A model generated the notes under the pieces. It did not search any database. It saw only the letters and a program-made list of their open reading frames with translations, and was not told the DNA's origin. From Candidatus Woesearchaeota archaeon (GTDB taxonomy: Archaea > Nanobdellota > Nanobdellia > Woesearchaeales > JABIAG01), in NCBI GenBank assembly GCA_018653365.1, contig JABIAG010000003.1, positions 1 through 64,000 on the forward strand: 64,000 nucleotides of DNA, in the 5' to 3' direction. Positions 1 to 8,612 of this stretch are shown here, piece by piece (the first letter of the stretch is position 1; every line of letters starts with the position of its first letter). Made by a program: the position numbers and the translations under genes.

Positions 1-3000
1 ATTATACCAACTGAATATGTATTGGTGAGGATTTGTGTCTGTTAGTGTGATGTTGAAATGTACTGAACTTCCTTGGGTTGTATTAGTTGTTATGTTGGTT
101 TGGTTGTTGCTCCAGGTTGGACCTGTCGTATCTAATGAAATGTTTCGGGTCTCTGTCGAATTTGTGTTTTCTGAAGTATCAGTTAGTGTAACATTATAAT
201 AATAATCTCCATCGTATAATGATGTGAAGTTAATGCTTCTTGTTCCTGTTGAATTTACTGTGAAGTTTATTTGATCTAATGTAGAATTAAATAAGTTGAA
301 TGTTATGTTAGCTTCATTAAGATCAAATGCAGTGACATTAATATAAATCCAATTTCTTGCTTTAAGAACATTGTTAAGTTCTGTTCCGCCAGAATATGTT
401 ATTGTTGGAGGTGTGCTGTCTGTTATGTTGATCCAGATTGCGGTTGAGTTTTCATTTCCTATTGTGTCATTGACTGTGATGTTGAGATTATATGTTGTAA
501 CGTTTAGGGTTGTTTTGTTTTGGAGGTATCCTGAACAGTTGATTTGGAAGTTTGTTGTATCGTTGATTGTGAAGCAGCTTATGTTGTTTGTGTCTGTTGC
601 ATTAATGTCTAATGTTAGTGGGCTGTTGTAGTTTTGGGTGATGTTTGATATGTCTGTGAACGTTGGAGGAGTAGTATCTGCTACAGAACCATTGACAAAA
701 TAGTACTTTGTGTCTGAAGCGTTGTAATTGTTATCTGGGCCGCTTCCCCAAGCGTGCCATTTGTATGTATATGTGTTGTTTGTAATAAACGCATAGCTTG
801 TGTTAAATTTTATTGTAGTTAAATTGGTTGCAGTGATGTTTGTATTATTAATTTCTAGTAAAACTGTTCCGTTTGTGTTATTCACGGTTACATTAAAGTG
901 TCCCACTCCCTGACCATTTACTGTGTTGTTGTTATCCCAATAATTACTAAATGAAGGATAGGTGTTGTCTGTTATGTTGATCCAGATTGTGGTTGAGTTT
1001 TCATTTCCTATTGTGTCATTGACTGTGATGTTGAGATTATATGTTGTAACGTTTAGGGTTGTTTTGTTTTGGAGGTATCCTGAACAGTTGATTTGGAAGT
1101 TATTAGTGTCATTAATAGAGAAACAATCTATGCCACTAGCGTCTGTTGCGTTGATGTCTAGCGTTAATGCTGTATTGTAGTTAAGGCTGATGTTTGATAT
1201 GTCTGTAAATGTGGGGGGAGTAGTAGTCTCTTTAGTAAATGTCACACTATCGCTTCCAATTAAACTGTTATTATCGTTACAATAAACAGTCCAGGTGTTT
1301 GAGCCTTCTGAACTAGTTAAGTCTGTAAAGTTGACTCCTGCAGTGACATTGGATGAATTTGTAACTCCATTGTTTGTGCTGTACCAACATTTATCTAGTG
1401 TTTGAGTACTACTGACTGTGTAATTAAATTGACTAACATTGGCATAATATGTCGTGCTAGTGGGATAAACAATACTTGCTGTGGGTGCACTGGTCTCGCT
1501 GCTAAGGTTAGCAATGGTAACATTCCAATGTGTACTTGTCGTACTGATTAATTGATCTGAAGTCCAATTTGCGTAAACAAAAAATTCATGTATTGTATCG
1601 AGTTCTCCAGTCACATTAACTGTCCAGGTTATTGTTTGAGATTCGCCTGCATTTAACAAAACTGAATAGGGATTTTGAGTTAGGGTATAAAATGGTGTTG
1701 ATGTATTGTTCATGGAGATTAATCCTGATTTGGCGGTATTGGTGGCGTAGATTATTGCATAGCCCTCTCCCAAATCAAGCCTAATGCTGTTGTTTTGGTT
1801 AGTTCCGTTATTAAGTGACCCTCCTCCTCCACCTCCTGCATCGGATGAACTGCCTGAAGCTCCTCCTCCTGAATAGCCGCCGCCTCCGCCGCCTCCTTCT
1901 GAATCAGAACCTGAAGCTGCATCTCCATCTGCTCCGCCTCCCCCAAAGCCTCCATCGGTTATGTAATCTCCGCCCATTCCTCCGTTTAGAGGGGTGTGCC
2001 CTCCTGTATTTGATGCACCATCTGCTCCATCACTCGACCATCCTGCACCCGCTCCTCCAGAACCTGCTGAGAGTCCTCCTGCGCCGTCAGTACCTCCTGC
2101 TCCGCCTCCAGATCCATCAGCAGTACCGCTCGTAGTATTGGAAGCATTTCTTCCTGAACCCTGACCACTACTTCCTTGGCCTTCATCTCCTGTTCCTCCT
2201 CCCCCGCCTGCGATTATTAACTGATCATTAGTTTCTGCGAACCATATGAATGTTCCTCCTCCGCCCCCTCCGGCTTCACCACCATTAGTAACCCCCTTTT
2301 GTCCAACTAGAATTGATAAAACAGTGCCTGCAGTTAATTGAAATTCGCCTTTTATTTTTGCACCATATCCTGGGTCTGCAGTTGTACCATCTCCGCCAGA
2401 CGCACCAAATGTTTCAATATTGTATGTTCCTGTTGAGGGTACTGTCCAGTTTTGAATTCCACCTCCTATTGTTACGAGGCCATCCAGGTCTGTTCCAGTG
2501 TAATTGGTGTCGCAATCTGATTGTGATGGTCCATCTTTTCCTGTAGCGCCACAAGTGGTGAAATTATATTTTGCTGTTTCGGGATCTAAACTTACATTAA
2601 TTCCCCCACAATCAAATACACTACAACTTATACTGGCAGAAACAGTGAATGTTTCATTTTGAGTAACATTAACGTCAGTTAGGGGAGAGATCCGTTCTAG
2701 GCTGATTGTTGGAACTTTGCTGAACGTTATTGATCTACTGTTTGTTACATTATTGCTATCGTTACAATAAACCGTCCAGGTATTCGATCCCACATCACTT
2801 GTTATGTCTGTGAAGTTGATTCCTGCAAGAACACTCACAGAGTTAGTTTCACCATTGTCTTTACTATACCAACAGGCATCTAAGTCATGTCCTGTTTGAA
2901 GAGTGTAATTGATTTGTGTGATGTCTGTAAAATGATTTCCTCCAGTTGGATAAATTATTGTGATTGGACTGACTGTAAAGTTTACAATTGTGAGGTTAAT

Positions 3001-6000
3001 ATGTGCAGATTCTCCATTGAGCAGTGAGCCAGAGGTCTGATTTGCATACGTAAAAAATTCATGTGTTGAATCTATATCCCCTGTTGCGTTAACTAGCCAG
3101 GTTATGGTTTGGGATTCTCCCTCATTTAATGAAATTGAAGAGGGGTTTTGGTTAGTAGTGTAGAAGGGGGTATCTCCAACAATTGTGGAAATTAATCCTG
3201 ATTTTGTTGCCTCTCTTAATGTTAAGTTGATACCATCATTTTCTCCATATTGGTATTCTTCACAAAAGTCACCATCGGTTTCACTATATCCGTTTCCAAT
3301 TCCAGAAACATCACACATTGTATTATATGCAAAAGTAACTCTTATGTGATATTCATCATCTACTGTTACAGATGAATTAATGGTGGTGTCAGTTCCAAAG
3401 CTTGCTGATTCACTTCCCCAATATCCTGCTCCAAAGGTTAAATTACATCGTTGATCTGCAAAATCCAAGGTGGTGTAGGTTCCTGAAGTACAGTCTGTAT
3501 AACTGTCTGTTGAATCATAACACCCAAATTCGTTTACTTTAACTCCATTTTGCCATCCCGTTACTAACATAGAGCCTGGATGGTCACTGTCTAACTGACT
3601 GGTAATTGTGATTTCTCCACCAGGAGTAAAACTTCCATTTACCCAAATGTCATGTACAAAGAAGTGTCCATCTGTTCCATCACCTCCGCAATCATTTACT
3701 TGTGTGTCTTCACAATCGTCAGTTACATAGTCTTGATTACATAAATTACAATCAGCACCACATGTTGCACTATCTGTTGCAATGGGATCTAAACTTACAT
3801 TGATTTCACCACAATCATTGTATAAACAGCTCACTTTTGTTGAAAAACTAAATGTGTCGTTTTGGGTAACATTTGAATCTTTGGTTGGGCTAACTAAAGC
3901 AACACTTATCTCTGGAAGTTCAACTCGGTATTCGACTGCGGAAGAACCAAGGTTGCCTGAGCTATCATTACAATATAATGTTAAAGTATTGTTTTCTCCA
4001 TTAACACTGCTTATGTCTGTAAAGTTAGTCCCTGCCAAAATTGCAGTGTTGTTTGTTGTTCCATTATCTAAAGAATGCCAACAGTAACCATTGCTGTCTA
4101 AATCAGTATAGGTATAGTTTAGTTTATTGACGCTGAGTGCATAAGTTGTTGGGATTGGATAAATGATTGTCAGATTCGGAGGAATTAGATCTATAATTGT
4201 GACGTTCCAATGGTCTGTAATGTTATTTGTTGTTTGGTCACTTGTTTGATTAGCATAAACAAAGAAGTCATGGACTGAGTTTGCATCTCCTGTTGCATTT
4301 ACCCACCAAGTAATTATTTGTGATTCATCTTGATTTAATGAAATGTTGTATGGGTTTGTGGTATTTGTATAAAACGTGGTTGCGGTATTATTCATGGAAA
4401 CTAATCCTGATTTTGTTGCTGATCCTGTAAGTGAAATGGATACATATCCTGCTTCTGTTCCTATTGCTGCAGTGTTGTTTTGGTTTGTTCCATTATTGAC
4501 AGAGCCGCCGCCTCCGCCGCCTCCACCTGCACCTGAATAGCCTCCTGCTCCACCTCCATTGTAGCCGCCGCCTCCGCCGCCGCCACCATAACCATCGCCA
4601 CCTCCTCCGAATCCACCTAATGAACTACCTGCACTGCCTGATCCTCCTGAACCTCCGTTCAAATAAGAATCTCCTCCTCCATTACTACTATAATCTCCAC
4701 CATCTCCAACATATCCTGCTCCTGCCCCTCCCCCATTTGTTGATGACACTCCACCATTTCCATTAGTTCCGGGGGCATTAGAGTCAAGCGTACTATCTAT
4801 TGATCCGTAAGTTCCTGTGTTATTTGTAGTTGCATTTCTTCCAGCAGTATATGTTGATGATCTAATACTTGCTCCGCCTCCGCCGCCTGCAATGAGTAAG
4901 ACATCATCATTTGTTGAATCTATTACAAAGGTTCCTCCCCCACCTCCTCCTGCGTAGGTTCCGTCTCTTATCCCTTTTTGTCCTACTAAGATTTGTATAA
5001 CCTCTCCCTCAGTTAAAGAAAATTCGCCTTTAATATATGCACCTAGTCCTCCAACCCCACTTCCTGACCCGCCAGTAATTCCTGCGGCTCCAACGGCTTC
5101 AATGGTGTATGTTCCTGTTGCAGGTACGGTCCAGTTTTGAATTCCTCCTCCCACTGTTACAAGACCATCAAGATCTGTTCCAGTGTAATTAGTATCGCAA
5201 TTAGATTGTGTGGGTCCTGCTATCCCTGTAGATCCACACGTGGTAAAGTTGTAAACAGTGCTGCTTATTGGATCTAAGCTTACATTGATCTCTCCACAAT
5301 TTGCATTAAGACAACTAACATTTACTGTTACATTAAAGAAGTCATGTTGTGTTACATTAATTGATTCTGTGGGATAAATTGTAGTTAAGCCTATTGTTGA
5401 GTTGGTTTGCAAACCTATTGTTATTGTCCTTTGTTCTGTCCAATTAAGATTTCCTGAGGTGTCTTGTGCGAATATTTGATATGTGTAACTTCCATTACTT
5501 AAGTTTTCATTTACGTTTTGTGATTGATTTACATATAATTCCCAACCGTCAGAATTAATTTTTTTGAGATTTGAAATATGTTGTTGGTAAATTTCATCTT
5601 CGCTTAAACTTCTGTTCCAGATTCTAACTTCGTCTATACCTCCATCAAAAAATTCACTTGCTTTATTTTGGTGTGATCCAATCAATACATTGGTTGCACT
5701 GTTATCTACGTTGCCCGTTTGTGTGGTGGTTACATCTGCTATCCCATTAACAAATAATTGTTGGTGGGATGTATTGTAGGTTAATGCAACATAATTCCAT
5801 GAGTTTTGTGTTAGTAAGTTTGTACTCGCTCCCACTTTTCGGACATTTATATCTGCCCATACATATCCTTCTATTGCTCCTGAAGTTCCACTTAATCTTA
5901 AAATATATGATGAATCTTTTTTTACAATCTCATCAGCATCTTGAAACGTTCTTGGATAAACCCAGGCAGCGATTGTTAGTTGGTTTGTTCCCAAATCTAG

Positions 6001-7029
6001 TGATGTGCTGTCACTTATTTCTAAATAGTCACTATTCCCGTCTAACCAGAGTGATTGTTCAAACTTACCTGTTGCATTAATTTTTGCAGTTTCACCAAGA
6101 GTTCCATTATTTTCATACTTGCTTAAGTCAACAACTTTGGTGGAGCTCTCATCAAGAGAAGAAACATTATCAAAGTTCATCATTAATACTAAATTTTCAT
6201 CATATAATGTGTAGTTAGTTCCATTCCACTTATGGGTTAAGATTTTTAGGTCGTCTGCATTTTTTATTGATGCATTTATTTCAATCCATCCATTTAGGGT
6301 GTTTGTATTGTCTACAGGGGTGAGAATTTCAAATGTTGTGTTGGGTGCTGTTGATACATCTTGTGTTCCAAATGTGAATTCTGGTTCGTCTATTGGTTCA
6401 GGTTCTGTTTTATTTGATTCGGTAGTATTGATTTCAGTTTCGTTTAAGGTTGGTATTTCTGTTGTATTTGTTTCGGTAGTGTTAAGCTCCGTTTCGTTCA
6501 ATACTATTGTTTCTGTGATGTTGACTTCTACTATGTCTGTCTCTTGGGTTTCAGTCTGATTCGTGCTTAAATTGGTTATTATGGCACCACCACTGATAAT
6601 TGAAGTTGGGGAGTAAATGATGTTGTCTATTTCATAGGTTCCCTCTCCTTTTATATCAACTCTTATCAGGTATTTTGGTAAGTCAAAATTTACGTCACAT
6701 GTTTCAATACAATTTGAATCAAAACTTATATTTTCACCACTAACCTCAAATTCGGTTATTAAGTAGAATTCTTCATTTACAATTATGTATGTGCTTACGT
6801 TTGCACTTCCATAAACTCTGCCTGTTATTCCTATTCCTCCTATGTTTCCTTGGACTGATGGTGCCCACAGGTAAACTGAGCTTTCATCAAAGGTTTTATC
6901 GATATTGTCTTGATAATTTCCTGTAACCATGCCTGTAACTCCAGGATTTAGGCAGAGGATAGTTATAATACTAACAATAACGATACTTAAAATCAGTAAG
7001 TTACGAGTCCATTTAACGTTCTTATTCAT
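1..7029 (-). CDS. Giant modular surface protein with LamG and two ALK/LTK-like glycine-rich modules (3' end outside window)
   Basis: The frame is open from the ATG at 7029 to base 1: 2343 codons with no stop, so the C-terminus is missing. Order by residue: hydrophobic signal or anchor about 7-26; a Thr/Glu/Asn stalk about 154-218 rich in N-x-T sequons; a LamG/concanavalin-like domain about 280-480; a Cys-containing lead-in and glycine-rich module about 590-850; a beta-rich Cys domain about 1090-1270; a second glycine-rich module about 1485-1760; then Ig-like repeats. Each glycine-rich module has TCGxTGxxGPxQSxCD, WTVPxTGTYxIE, ILVGQKG, GGGGGGTF, IAGGGGG and GGGGGGYxGG in that order. This matches, from memory, the extracellular glycine-rich region of ALK/LTK (Pfam Gly_rich). 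It is probably an exported adhesin or surface-layer component. The start overlaps the upstream RHH mini-gene by 8 bp, so the three genes look like one operon. The ligand is unknown. Confidence 0.85.
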   Translation of the reverse strand, partial: MNKNVKWTRNLLILSIVIVSIITILCLNPGVTGMVTGNYQDNIDKTFDESSVYLWAPSVQGNIGGIGITGRVYGSANVSTYIIVNEEFYLITEFEVSGENISFDSNCIETCDVNFDLPKYLIRVDIKGEGTYEIDNIIYSPTSIISGGAIITNLSTNQTETQETDIVEVNITETIVLNETELNTTETNTTEIPTLNETEINTTESNKTEPEPIDEPEFTFGTQDVSTAPNTTFEILTPVDNTNTLNGWIEINASIKNADDLKILTHKWNGTNYTLYDENLVLMMNFDNVSSLDESSTKVVDLSKYENNGTLGETAKINATGKFEQSLWLDGNSDYLEISDSTSLDLGTNQLTIAAWVYPRTFQDADEIVKKDSSYILRLSGTSGAIEGYVWADINVRKVGASTNLLTQNSWNYVALTYNTSHQQLFVNGIADVTTTQTGNVDNSATNVLIGSHQNKASEFFDGGIDEVRIWNRSLSEDEIYQQHISNLKKINSDGWELYVNQSQNVNENLSNGSYTYQIFAQDTSGNLNWTEQRTITIGLQTNSTIGLTTIYPTESINVTQHDFFNVTVNVSCLNANCGEINVSLDPISSTVYNFTTCGSTGIAGPTQSNCDTNYTGTDLDGLVTVGGGIQNWTVPATGTYTIEAVGAAGITGGSGSGVGGLGAYIKGEFSLTEGEVIQILVGQKGIRDGTYAGGGGGGTFVIDSTNDDVLLIAGGGGGASIRSSTYTAGRNATTNNTGTYGSIDSTLDSNAPGTNGNGGVSSTNGGGAGAGYVGDGGDYSSNGGGDSYLNGGSGGSGSAGSSLGGFGGGGDGYGGGGGGGGYNGGGAGGYSGAGGGGGGGGSVNNGTNQNNTAAIGTEAGYVSISLTGSATKSGLVSMNNTATTFYTNTTNPYNISLNQDESQIITWWVNATGDANSVHDFFVYANQTSDQTTNNITDHWNVTIIDLIPPNLTIIYPIPTTYALSVNKLNYTYTDLDSNGYCWHSLDNGTTNNTAILAGTNFTDISSVNGENNTLTLYCNDSSGNLGSSAVEYRVELPEISVALVSPTKDSNVTQNDTFSFSTKVSCLYNDCGEINVSLDPIATDSATCGADCNLCNQDYVTDDCEDTQVNDCGGDGTDGHFFVHDIWVNGSFTPGGEITITSQLDSDHPGSMLVTGWQNGVKVNEFGCYDSTDSYTDCTSGTYTTLDFADQRCNLTFGAGYWGSESASFGTDTTINSSVTVDDEYHIRVTFAYNTMCDVSGIGNGYSETDGDFCEEYQYGENDGINLTLREATKSGLISTIVGDTPFYTTNQNPSSISLNEGESQTITWLVNATGDIDSTHEFFTYANQTSGSLLNGESAHINLTIVNFTVSPITIIYPTGGNHFTDITQINYTLQTGHDLDACWYSKDNGETNSVSVLAGINFTDITSDVGSNTWTVYCNDSNNVTNSRSITFSKVPTISLERISPLTDVNVTQNETFTVSASISCSVFDCGGINVSLDPETAKYNFTTCGATGKDGPSQSDCDTNYTGTDLDGLVTIGGGIQNWTVPSTGTYNIETFGASGGDGTTADPGYGAKIKGEFQLTAGTVLSILVGQKGVTNGGEAGGGGGGTFIWFAETNDQLIIAGGGGGTGDEGQGSSGQGSGRNASNTTSGTADGSGGGAGGTDGAGGLSAGSGGAGAGWSSDGADGASNTGGHTPLNGGMGGDYITDGGFGGGGADGDAASGSDSEGGGGGGGYSGGGASGSSSDAGGGGGGSLNNGTNQNNSIRLDLGEGYAIIYATNTAKSGLISMNNTSTPFYTLTQNPYSVLLNAGESQTITWTVNVTGELDTIHEFFVYANWTSDQLISTTSTHWNVTIANLSSETSAPTASIVYPTSTTYYANVSQFNYTVSSTQTLDKCWYSTNNGVTNSSNVTAGVNFTDLTSSEGSNTWTVYCNDNNSLIGSDSVTFTKETTTPPTFTDISNISLNYNTALTLDINATDASGIDCFSINDTNNFQINCSGYLQNKTTLNVTTYNLNITVNDTIGNENSTTIWINITDNTYPSFSNYWDNNNTVNGQGVGHFNVTVNNTNGTVLLEINNTNITATNLTTIKFNTSYAFITNNTYTYKWHAWGSGPDNNYNASDTKYYFVNGSVADTTPPTFTDISNITQNYNSPLTLDINATDTNNISCFTINDTTNFQINCSGYLQNKTTLNVTTYNLNITVNDTIGNENSTAIWINITDSTPPTITYSGGTELNNVLKARNWIYINVTAFDLNEANITFNLFNSTLDQINFTVNSTGTRSINFTSLYDGDYYYNVTLTDTSENTNSTETRNISLDTTGPTWSNNQTNITTNTTQGSSVHFNITLTDTNPHQYIFSWYN
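417..552. repeat. 136-bp direct repeat, copy 1 (encodes an Ig-like module)
   Basis: These bases match 966-1101 with a single mismatch (c at 441, t at 990). Both lie in the giant surface gene and encode the same segment of an Ig-like domain around NFQINCSGYLQNKT. Near-identity at silent positions points to recent duplication or gene conversion. Confidence 0.9.
966..1101. repeat. 136-bp direct repeat, copy 2
   Basis: Partner of 417-552, offset 549 bp (183 codons, so in frame). Outside the block the two Ig-like modules still resemble each other but diverge at silent sites. Confidence 0.9.
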
Positions 7030-7171
7030 ATTCTTTTAATAACCTCAACACCGCTTTATCTACAAAATTCTTGACTGATGGATATTCAATTCTATTATCT
7101 TCTTGAGAAATTAACTCTTCAATTCTTTTTTTCAGTTTTGCATCTAGCTTTACAACGTTATTTTTTGTCAT
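7022..7171 (-). CDS. Ribbon-helix-helix mini-protein, 49 aa (second of a tandem pair)
   Basis: The ATG is at 7171. The layout is that of an RHH/CopG-like DNA-binding monomer: a beta strand NVVKLDAKL, helix 1 KKRIEELISQ, a turn, and helix 2 SVKNFVDKAVLRLLKE. About 35 of 42 aligned residues are identical to the adjacent mini-gene upstream, so this is a tandem duplication. It overlaps that gene by 14 bp and the giant surface gene by 8 bp (its TAA lies just inside the next ATG), so the three are probably co-transcribed. Likely role: a dimeric repressor of its own operon. The fold is assigned by pattern only. Confidence 0.7.
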   Translation of the reverse strand: MTKNNVVKLDAKLKKRIEELISQEDNRIEYPSVKNFVDKAVLRLLKEYE

Positions 7172-7301
7172 TTTTTAATAGTTTTAAGACTGCTTTATCG
7201 ACGAAGTTTTTAACAGAAGGATATTTAATCCTATTATTTCCTTGAGAAACTAACTCTTCAATTCTTTTTTTCAGCTCAGCATCTAGCTTTACAACAGTCA
7301 A
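7158..7301 (-). CDS. Ribbon-helix-helix mini-protein, 47 aa (first of a tandem pair)
   Basis: The frame opens after a stop at 7326-7328. The only plausible start is TTG at 7301, since no ATG occurs in frame upstream of the conserved strand VVKLDAEL. A TATA-like element at 7325-7332 would start transcription near 7303, so the mRNA may be leaderless. The body repeats the RHH layout of its neighbour, with helix 2 SVKNFVDKAVLKLLK. An inverted GTTACT repeat lies between the TATA element and the start, where a self-regulating RHH repressor would bind. The TTG start makes this call less certain than the downstream copy. Confidence 0.6.
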   Translation of the reverse strand: MTVVKLDAELKKRIEELVSQGNNRIKYPSVKNFVDKAVLKLLKNDKK

Positions 7302-7332
7302 GTTACTAAAAGTTACTAAAAGTAACTATATA
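7302..7332 (-). promoter_or_regulatory. TATA element and RHH operator-like repeat for the surface-protein operon
   Basis: Read on plus, GTTACT occurs at 7302 and 7312 and AGTAAC at 7321. The last two form a palindrome at 7312-7326 with a 3-bp centre, and the extra half-site sits exactly 10 bp away, on the same helix face. A TATA-like stretch abuts the array at about 7325-7332. The arrangement suits repression by one of the two RHH proteins encoded immediately downstream. Confidence 0.55.
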
Positions 7333-7381
7333 AAGTTTGTCTTTTGAACTTAAGAAGGGATTCAAACTATTTTTTTAGAAT

Positions 7382-8566
7382 TTAACCAAACATTTTACTA
7401 TCTAATTCTTCTTCAATAATACTTACTTTTGCTACTGCTTTCATGAAGTCTTCCTCTTTTACTGTTCCTCTTTTTTCTCTTATTGCAAAGTAACCCGCTT
7501 CAGTACATACTGATTTTATTTGTGCTCCGCTCATTCCTTCCATTAAAGAACTTAATTTTTCAACACTTATTTTTTCTGAGTTCATATCTTTGCAGTGTAC
7601 TTTAAAGATTTCTTTTATTCCTTGTTTGTCTGGAAGGGGTACCTCAATTAATCTGTCTAATCTTCCGGGTCTAATTACTGCTGTATCCAGAATATCTTTT
7701 CGATTAGTACATCCAATTATTTTTACTTCATCTAAATTTTCAAATCCGTCTATTTCAGCTAATAGTTGCATAAATGTTCGTTGTACCTCTCTTTCACCAC
7801 TTGTGCCGACCTCTATTCTTTGTGAGGCAATAGCGTCTAGTTCGTCAATGAATACTATTGATGGCGCTTTGTCTCTTGCCATTTGAAATAGATCTTTAAC
7901 TAGTTTAGCTCCTTCTCCAATGAATTTCTGTACTAATTCTGAGCCAACTATTTCAATAAATGTTGAATTGGTGGATGCGGCTACTGCTTTTGCTAGTAAT
8001 GTTTTTCCTGTTCCTGGCTCACCATGTAATAACACTCCTTTTGGGGGTTGTATTCCTATTTTTTTGAACAATTTTGGTTTTTTTAAGGGCAGTTCAATCA
8101 CTTCTTTGATTTCTCTTATCTGATCTTTTAACCCACCAATATCTTGCCATGTCAAATCTGGTTTTTCTATGATAACAAACTTTTCTACATCAAATTGGGT
8201 GTTTCCAGAATGCTTTTTCACGATGTTTAAATTTCTTTGTTCTACAAATACGTGGTCGCCAGGGACTAACCTTTCAGCTTCACCATTATATTTTACTAAG
8301 AATGCATTTCCATTTGGTACTTTGATTATTGCTTCTTTATCAAAAACATCTTTTACTTCACACACCATTAGAGGGGTTGTTTTTAATCCGTCTAGTTCTG
8401 TGTTTAATTGTGTTACGGTATCTTTTAGAATTCTATTTTCACTTTCTAACTGGTTTATATTCATAACATAAGAATACATTTCTTTTTCATAATCCCCACT
8501 ACTCATATTTTTTGTTAAATTCTTTTTCTTTAAATAGGTTTTGGATATACTTGGTTGTGGTAACAT
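7382..8566 (-). CDS. pan: Proteasome-activating nucleotidase (PAN)
   Basis: AAA+ unfoldase that feeds substrates to the archaeal 20S proteasome. Visible: N-terminal coiled coil about 30-60, OB domain about 63-125, Walker A GEPGTGKT at 182-189, Walker B IVFIDE at 237-242, pore-loop KFIGEG near 214-219, and arginine fingers in RPGRLDR. The C-terminus ends in M-F-G, where PAN usually has a hydrophobic-Tyr-X (HbYX) motif, so Phe replaces Tyr. The start is uncertain. ATG 8566 gives 394 aa, but residues 1-20 look unlike PAN and the shared TATA (8583-8590) would place the mRNA start near 8560; ATG 8506 (MSSGDYEKEM) would give 374 aa. It is divergent from the M29 aminopeptidase. Confidence 0.95.
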   Translation of the reverse strand: MLPQPSISKTYLKKKNLTKNMSSGDYEKEMYSYVMNINQLESENRILKDTVTQLNTELDGLKTTPLMVCEVKDVFDKEAIIKVPNGNAFLVKYNGEAERLVPGDHVFVEQRNLNIVKKHSGNTQFDVEKFVIIEKPDLTWQDIGGLKDQIREIKEVIELPLKKPKLFKKIGIQPPKGVLLHGEPGTGKTLLAKAVAASTNSTFIEIVGSELVQKFIGEGAKLVKDLFQMARDKAPSIVFIDELDAIASQRIEVGTSGEREVQRTFMQLLAEIDGFENLDEVKIIGCTNRKDILDTAVIRPGRLDRLIEVPLPDKQGIKEIFKVHCKDMNSEKISVEKLSSLMEGMSGAQIKSVCTEAGYFAIREKRGTVKEEDFMKAVAKVSIIEEELDSKMFG

Positions 8567-8582
8567 CCCTAAAAAATAAAAC

Positions 8583-8590
8583 TTTAAAAG
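8583..8590. promoter_or_regulatory. Shared TATA element between pan and the M29 aminopeptidase gene
   Basis: The 46-bp gap between the two divergent ATGs holds one near-palindromic TTTAAAAG element. It is about 27 bp from the plus-strand ATG (8613), which fits a leaderless start, and 20 bp from the annotated minus-strand ATG (8566). The short minus spacing is one reason to doubt the long PAN start. Confidence 0.5.
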
Positions 8591-8612
8591 CTGGAGAATA
8601 TCATCGATCTTT

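Noticed and set aside
1752-2186. Leu/Glu-rich and Gln/Glu-rich frames in the glycine module region
   Set aside because: They read the glycine codon repeats in other frames; the minus-strand giant frame is continuous and coherent through here.
1-7029. CRISPR-like or satellite repeat array
   Set aside because: The periodic similarity comes from repeated protein domains; there are no short identical repeats with unique spacers.
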